Source: Chthoniobacter sp. (GTDB lineage: Bacteria; Verrucomicrobiota; Verrucomicrobiia; Chthoniobacterales; Chthoniobacteraceae). From it: a DNA stretch of 8,504 nt. Below the pieces are notes generated by a model. The model had not been told where the DNA came from. It did not search any database and saw nothing but the letters and a program-made list of their open reading frames with translations. Position numbers and translations under genes: made by a program. Numbering within the stretch: the stretch's first letter is position 1; each line of letters starts with the position of its first letter. Shown here in pieces: positions 6,096 through 8,504 of the stretch. Where the stretch lies: positions 1-8,504 of the forward strand of contig JANXSB010000248.1 of the NCBI GenBank assembly GCA_025352865.1. The letters are read 5' to 3'.

Positions 6096-6149
6096 GGGTG
6101 GATGGCTGATGAAGTGGACTTAAATCGCCAGCTCCTTCCGTCGCTGCGA
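6096..6149 (-). other. Short spacer between the kinase and M20 dipeptidase genes
   Basis: These 54 bp between same-strand genes carry no hairpin with a T tract and no clear promoter, so read-through from the kinase into the dipeptidase gene is plausible. An SD-like AAGGAG (minus strand, 6137-6132) is present but is followed by no usable start in range. Confidence 0.45.
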
Positions 6150-8504
6150 TTATGAAGCGGCGGGAGCCGCGCCGTTTCCTCCGGCAACCTCGGTGCTCAG
6201 GACAGCCGTGAGCTGGTCGCGCAGGCGGTCGGGCTTGAAGGGTTTTTGCAGGAAGCCGGTGAGACCGAGTCCGGCGAAACGCGCGAGCGCCTGCTGCTCG
6301 GCGAAACCGCTCATCAGCAGCACGCGCAGTGTGGGCTGGAGGGCGCGCATGGCGACGAAGGCTTCCGCGCCGTCCATGCGCGGCATGGTGAGATCGAGGA
6401 GCACGGCGCAAAGGCGCGGGCCGGCCACGCGGACCTGCTCCACGGCCTCGAAGCCGTCGGTCGCTACGAGGACTTCGTAGCCGAGATTTTCGAGCATGCG
6501 CCGCGTGGCGGTGCGGACGGATTCCTCGTCGTCCGCGAGCAGGACGAGCCGGTTGGTGCGGGCATTCGCGGGAAAGGGAAACTCGGTCTGGAGCGACGGT
6601 GTGCCGGTGCTCGGGAGGAGCACGCGGAAGGTGCTGCCTGCGCCCGGCTGGCTGGTCACGCGGATCGCGCCGCGATGCCCGCGGACGATGCCGAGTACGG
6701 CGGCAAGACCGAGCCCGCGGCCGGTGAATTTCGTGCTGAAAAACGGATCGAAAATCTTGTCCCGCGCATCAGGCGCGATGCCGCTGCCGGTGTCGCTGAT
6801 TTCGAGAAAAACGTACTCACCCTCGGGCAGCTCGGGGGAGAGGTGCGAGGCGGCGAAATCAGCGCGCGCGGCCTGCGCGGTGCCGGTGGTGATCGTGATG
6901 GTGCCGGCATTTTCACCGAGCGCCTCGCCGGCGTTGACGACGAGGTTCATGATCATCTGCTGCATCTGCGTCACGTCGGCGATGGTCGCGGGCAGATGCT
7001 CCGCGAGGTGGAGATCGAGCCTGGCCTTGCGGCTGACCGAAGCGCGCAGCAGCCCTTCGTTTTCGCGGATGAGCGCGGAGAGGTCGGTGCGTTTGACGAC
7101 GAAGCGGCCCTGCCCGGAATACGCGAGCATCTGCTGGCAGAGACCGGCGGCGCGCTCAGCGGCGATTTCGATCTGCTGGAGGCAGGGCTGCACGCGCGAG
7201 TCGGGCGGCGAATCCATCTGGGCGAGGCTGGCATTGCCGAGAATCGTCGTCAGCAGGTTGTTGAAATCGTGGGCGACTCCGCCAGCGAGGACGCCGAGAC
7301 TTTCGAGCTTCTGGCTTTGCTGGATTTTGTGGTCGAGACGGGCGCGCTCGGCTTGGTCGCGGAGGCGCTCGGTGAGATCGCGGCAGATGGCCTGGCGCCC
7401 GATGGGCCGCCCGTGCTCGAAGGCTGTCCACGAGCTGACTTCCACGGGGACGCGATGCCCGTCGCGGGCGAGGAGATAGAGCTGGAAAAGCACGCCGTTT
7501 TCCGCATGGAGCGTGGGCGCAGGCGCGGTGATGCCGCCGGTGGTTTCGCGTTCGTCGCGGGCGAGAATTTCGGAGACATTGCGGCCCGTGATTTCCGCGG
7601 CGGGCCAGCCGAGGAGACGCTCGGCGGCGGGATTGAAAGAGGTGATCGTCCCCGCGAGATCGTGCGTCAGGATGATGTCCGCCGCGTTGTCAAAAATCTC
7701 CCGGTAACGCTCCTCCACAGCGCTCTCCCGCTCGATGCGTTCGCGGATTTTTTCTCCCTGCGTGCGGATCTGCCGGCGGAGCACGAGGCCCCACGCCACG
7801 ACGGCCCCGAGGAGGAGCCCGGCGAAGGCCATGAGACGGTAAAGCCGCGGCGGCATCCACCACGGCTGCGGGCCGATGACATTGAGATCTCGATGAGAGC
7901 GGAGGAGGAGGCGAAAGGGCACCGGGCTGCTGTCGTGCAGGCCGCGCACGGAGAGGATGGCGGAAACCTCGACGAGCTCGCCGGGCAGGAGCGCGGGCCA
8001 TTGGCGTCCGTCGGGTTCGCCGACGAACTCGGCGGTGAAGTCGATGCCGTCGGCGTGCAGGAGGACGGAGCGCTCCGCGCCGAATGGGCTCTTCGCGTTG
8101 GCCACGCGCCCGCTCATGCGAACAAGGTGCGCGTCGTTTTTTCCATCGAGAGCCGCGGCGGCGGTCAGCCGTCTGGCGGTCGGCTGCGCGCCGGGGCCGA
8201 GGACGCGCGTGTCCTGCAGGCGCAGTCCGGCGCTCATGCCGCCAAGGATCGCGGTGCCCGTGACTTCCACGGAGTCGCCGATGCGGAGGCTGTCCTTGCG
8301 GTTGTAATTCGCGACGAACATCGCGCCGGAATCGCTTGCGAGGAAAAAGGCGCCGCCCCAAAAGGCCGTGATTGTCCCGCGCATCCGCACCGGTGTTTTC
8401 ACCCACTGCGCGCCGGTCTGGAGAAATTCGCCGATGCTCAGCGCCGGTGTCGCTTCGGGGCCGGATGCCGGAGGATTCTGCCCGAGTGCGCCCGCCGCCA
8501 GCAT
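6150..8504 (-). CDS. Hybrid sensor histidine kinase (duplicated sensor region, TM, PAS, HisKA, HATPase, receiver), 5' partial
   Basis: The visible 784 residues run to the window edge. The apparent first residues MLAAGALGQN look like the end of a signal peptide, so the true start is probably outside. Residues about 38-211 are a periplasmic, beta-rich sensor made of two similar OB-fold-like units (VRMRGTITAF with GDSVEVTGTA; VRMSGRVANA with GELVEVSAIL). One membrane helix follows (about 221-242), then a helical linker and a PAS domain (about 262-380). The kinase core has the H-box GGVAHDFNN with His412, N-box MIMNLVVNAGEAL (517-529), G1 DTGSGI (571-576), F-box FDPFFSTK (585-592) and G2 GRGLGLA (595-601). 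The receiver domain has Asp658/659, phospho-acceptor Asp704 in LLDLTMP, Ser732 and Lys754. All catalytic residues are present. Autophosphorylation on His412 and transfer to Asp704 are expected. No partner DNA-binding regulator is in the window. It reads toward the M20 gene; signal and targets are unknown. Confidence 0.94.
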   Translation of the reverse strand: MLAAGALGQNPPASGPEATPALSIGEFLQTGAQWVKTPVRMRGTITAFWGGAFFLASDSGAMFVANYNRKDSLRIGDSVEVTGTAILGGMSAGLRLQDTRVLGPGAQPTARRLTAAAALDGKNDAHLVRMSGRVANAKSPFGAERSVLLHADGIDFTAEFVGEPDGRQWPALLPGELVEVSAILSVRGLHDSSPVPFRLLLRSHRDLNVIGPQPWWMPPRLYRLMAFAGLLLGAVVAWGLVLRRQIRTQGEKIRERIERESAVEERYREIFDNAADIILTHDLAGTITSFNPAAERLLGWPAAEITGRNVSEILARDERETTGGITAPAPTLHAENGVLFQLYLLARDGHRVPVEVSSWTAFEHGRPIGRQAICRDLTERLRDQAERARLDHKIQQSQKLESLGVLAGGVAHDFNNLLTTILGNASLAQMDSPPDSRVQPCLQQIEIAAERAAGLCQQMLAYSGQGRFVVKRTDLSALIRENEGLLRASVSRKARLDLHLAEHLPATIADVTQMQQMIMNLVVNAGEALGENAGTITITTGTAQAARADFAASHLSPELPEGEYVFLEISDTGSGIAPDARDKIFDPFFSTKFTGRGLGLAAVLGIVRGHRGAIRVTSQPGAGSTFRVLLPSTGTPSLQTEFPFPANARTNRLVLLADDEESVRTATRRMLENLGYEVLVATDGFEAVEQVRVAGPRLCAVLLDLTMPRMDGAEAFVAMRALQPTLRVLLMSGFAEQQALARFAGLGLTGFLQKPFKPDRLRDQLTAVLSTEVAGGNGAAPAAS

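Noticed and set aside
6121..6137. AAGGAG followed closely by ATT-TAA on the minus strand, a possible start-stop leader element before the M20 gene
   Set aside because: ATT starts are very rare and a single-codon ORF cannot be supported from sequence alone.
4809..6155. A 448-codon open frame on the plus strand opposite the M20 dipeptidase gene
   Set aside because: The opposite strand encodes a full set of M20 metal ligands. The plus-strand product is compositionally biased and matches no family I recognise.
1..8504. Search by eye for mobile elements, CRISPR repeats, tRNA or rRNA genes, toxin-antitoxin or defence modules
   Set aside because: No transposase or integrase motifs, no spaced direct repeats, no structural RNA signatures and no known defence-gene domains were seen; the genes look like ordinary chromosomal content.

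Overview
This is a GC-rich, almost fully coding chromosomal window from a Gram-negative bacterium, most likely a member of the Verrucomicrobiota or a close relative in the PVC group. That placement is an inference from gene types and has not been tested by a search. The pointers are a Tat-exported Gfo/Idh/MocA oxidoreductase, a secreted protein joining a planctomycete-type cytochrome c domain to a formylglycine-generating-enzyme (FGE)-like domain, and a hybrid histidine kinase with a duplicated beta-rich sensor region. Four of the start codons are preceded by C-rich leaders with no Shine-Dalgarno sequence, which fits a low-SD lineage.

Layout, left to right. (1) Bases 1-253 (minus) hold the N-terminus of an exported M16 zinc metallopeptidase; the window ends inside its HxxEH motif. 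(2) A 111-bp divergent spacer leads to apbE (365-1402, plus), an exported FAD:protein FMN transferase whose N-terminus is encoded by a hexanucleotide tandem repeat. (3) apbE converges on the Gfo/Idh/MocA gene (1489-2835, minus), and each gene has its own intrinsic terminator in the gap. (4) Upstream of the oxidoreductase on the same strand is the cytochrome c/FGE-like protein (2949-4379). A perfect 19-bp dyad lies in the 113-bp gap between them. (5) A short cysteine-cluster gene of the YkgJ family (4410-4766, plus) diverges from it by only 30 bp and overlaps tail to tail with an M20 dipeptidase (4752-6095, minus). (6) A large hybrid sensor histidine kinase (6150-8504, minus) reads toward the dipeptidase; its 5' end lies outside the window.

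Working together: at least five products (M16 peptidase, ApbE, oxidoreductase, cytochrome/FGE-like protein, kinase) carry export signals or membrane segments. The region therefore leans toward envelope and periplasmic chemistry: protein and peptide turnover, flavin loading of redox proteins, and probable sugar or polyol oxidation. The cytochrome/FGE-like gene and the oxidoreductase gene may form a co-transcribed pair, and the kinase and dipeptidase genes may form another. No mobile element, CRISPR array, tRNA, rRNA or phage gene was recognised, and no gene-free stretch exceeds 300 bp. I see no complete, previously undescribed multi-gene system here. The most interesting items are the cytochrome c-pseudo-FGE fusion, the duplicated sensor domain of the kinase, the repeat-coded ApbE signal peptide and the shared SD-less C-rich leaders.
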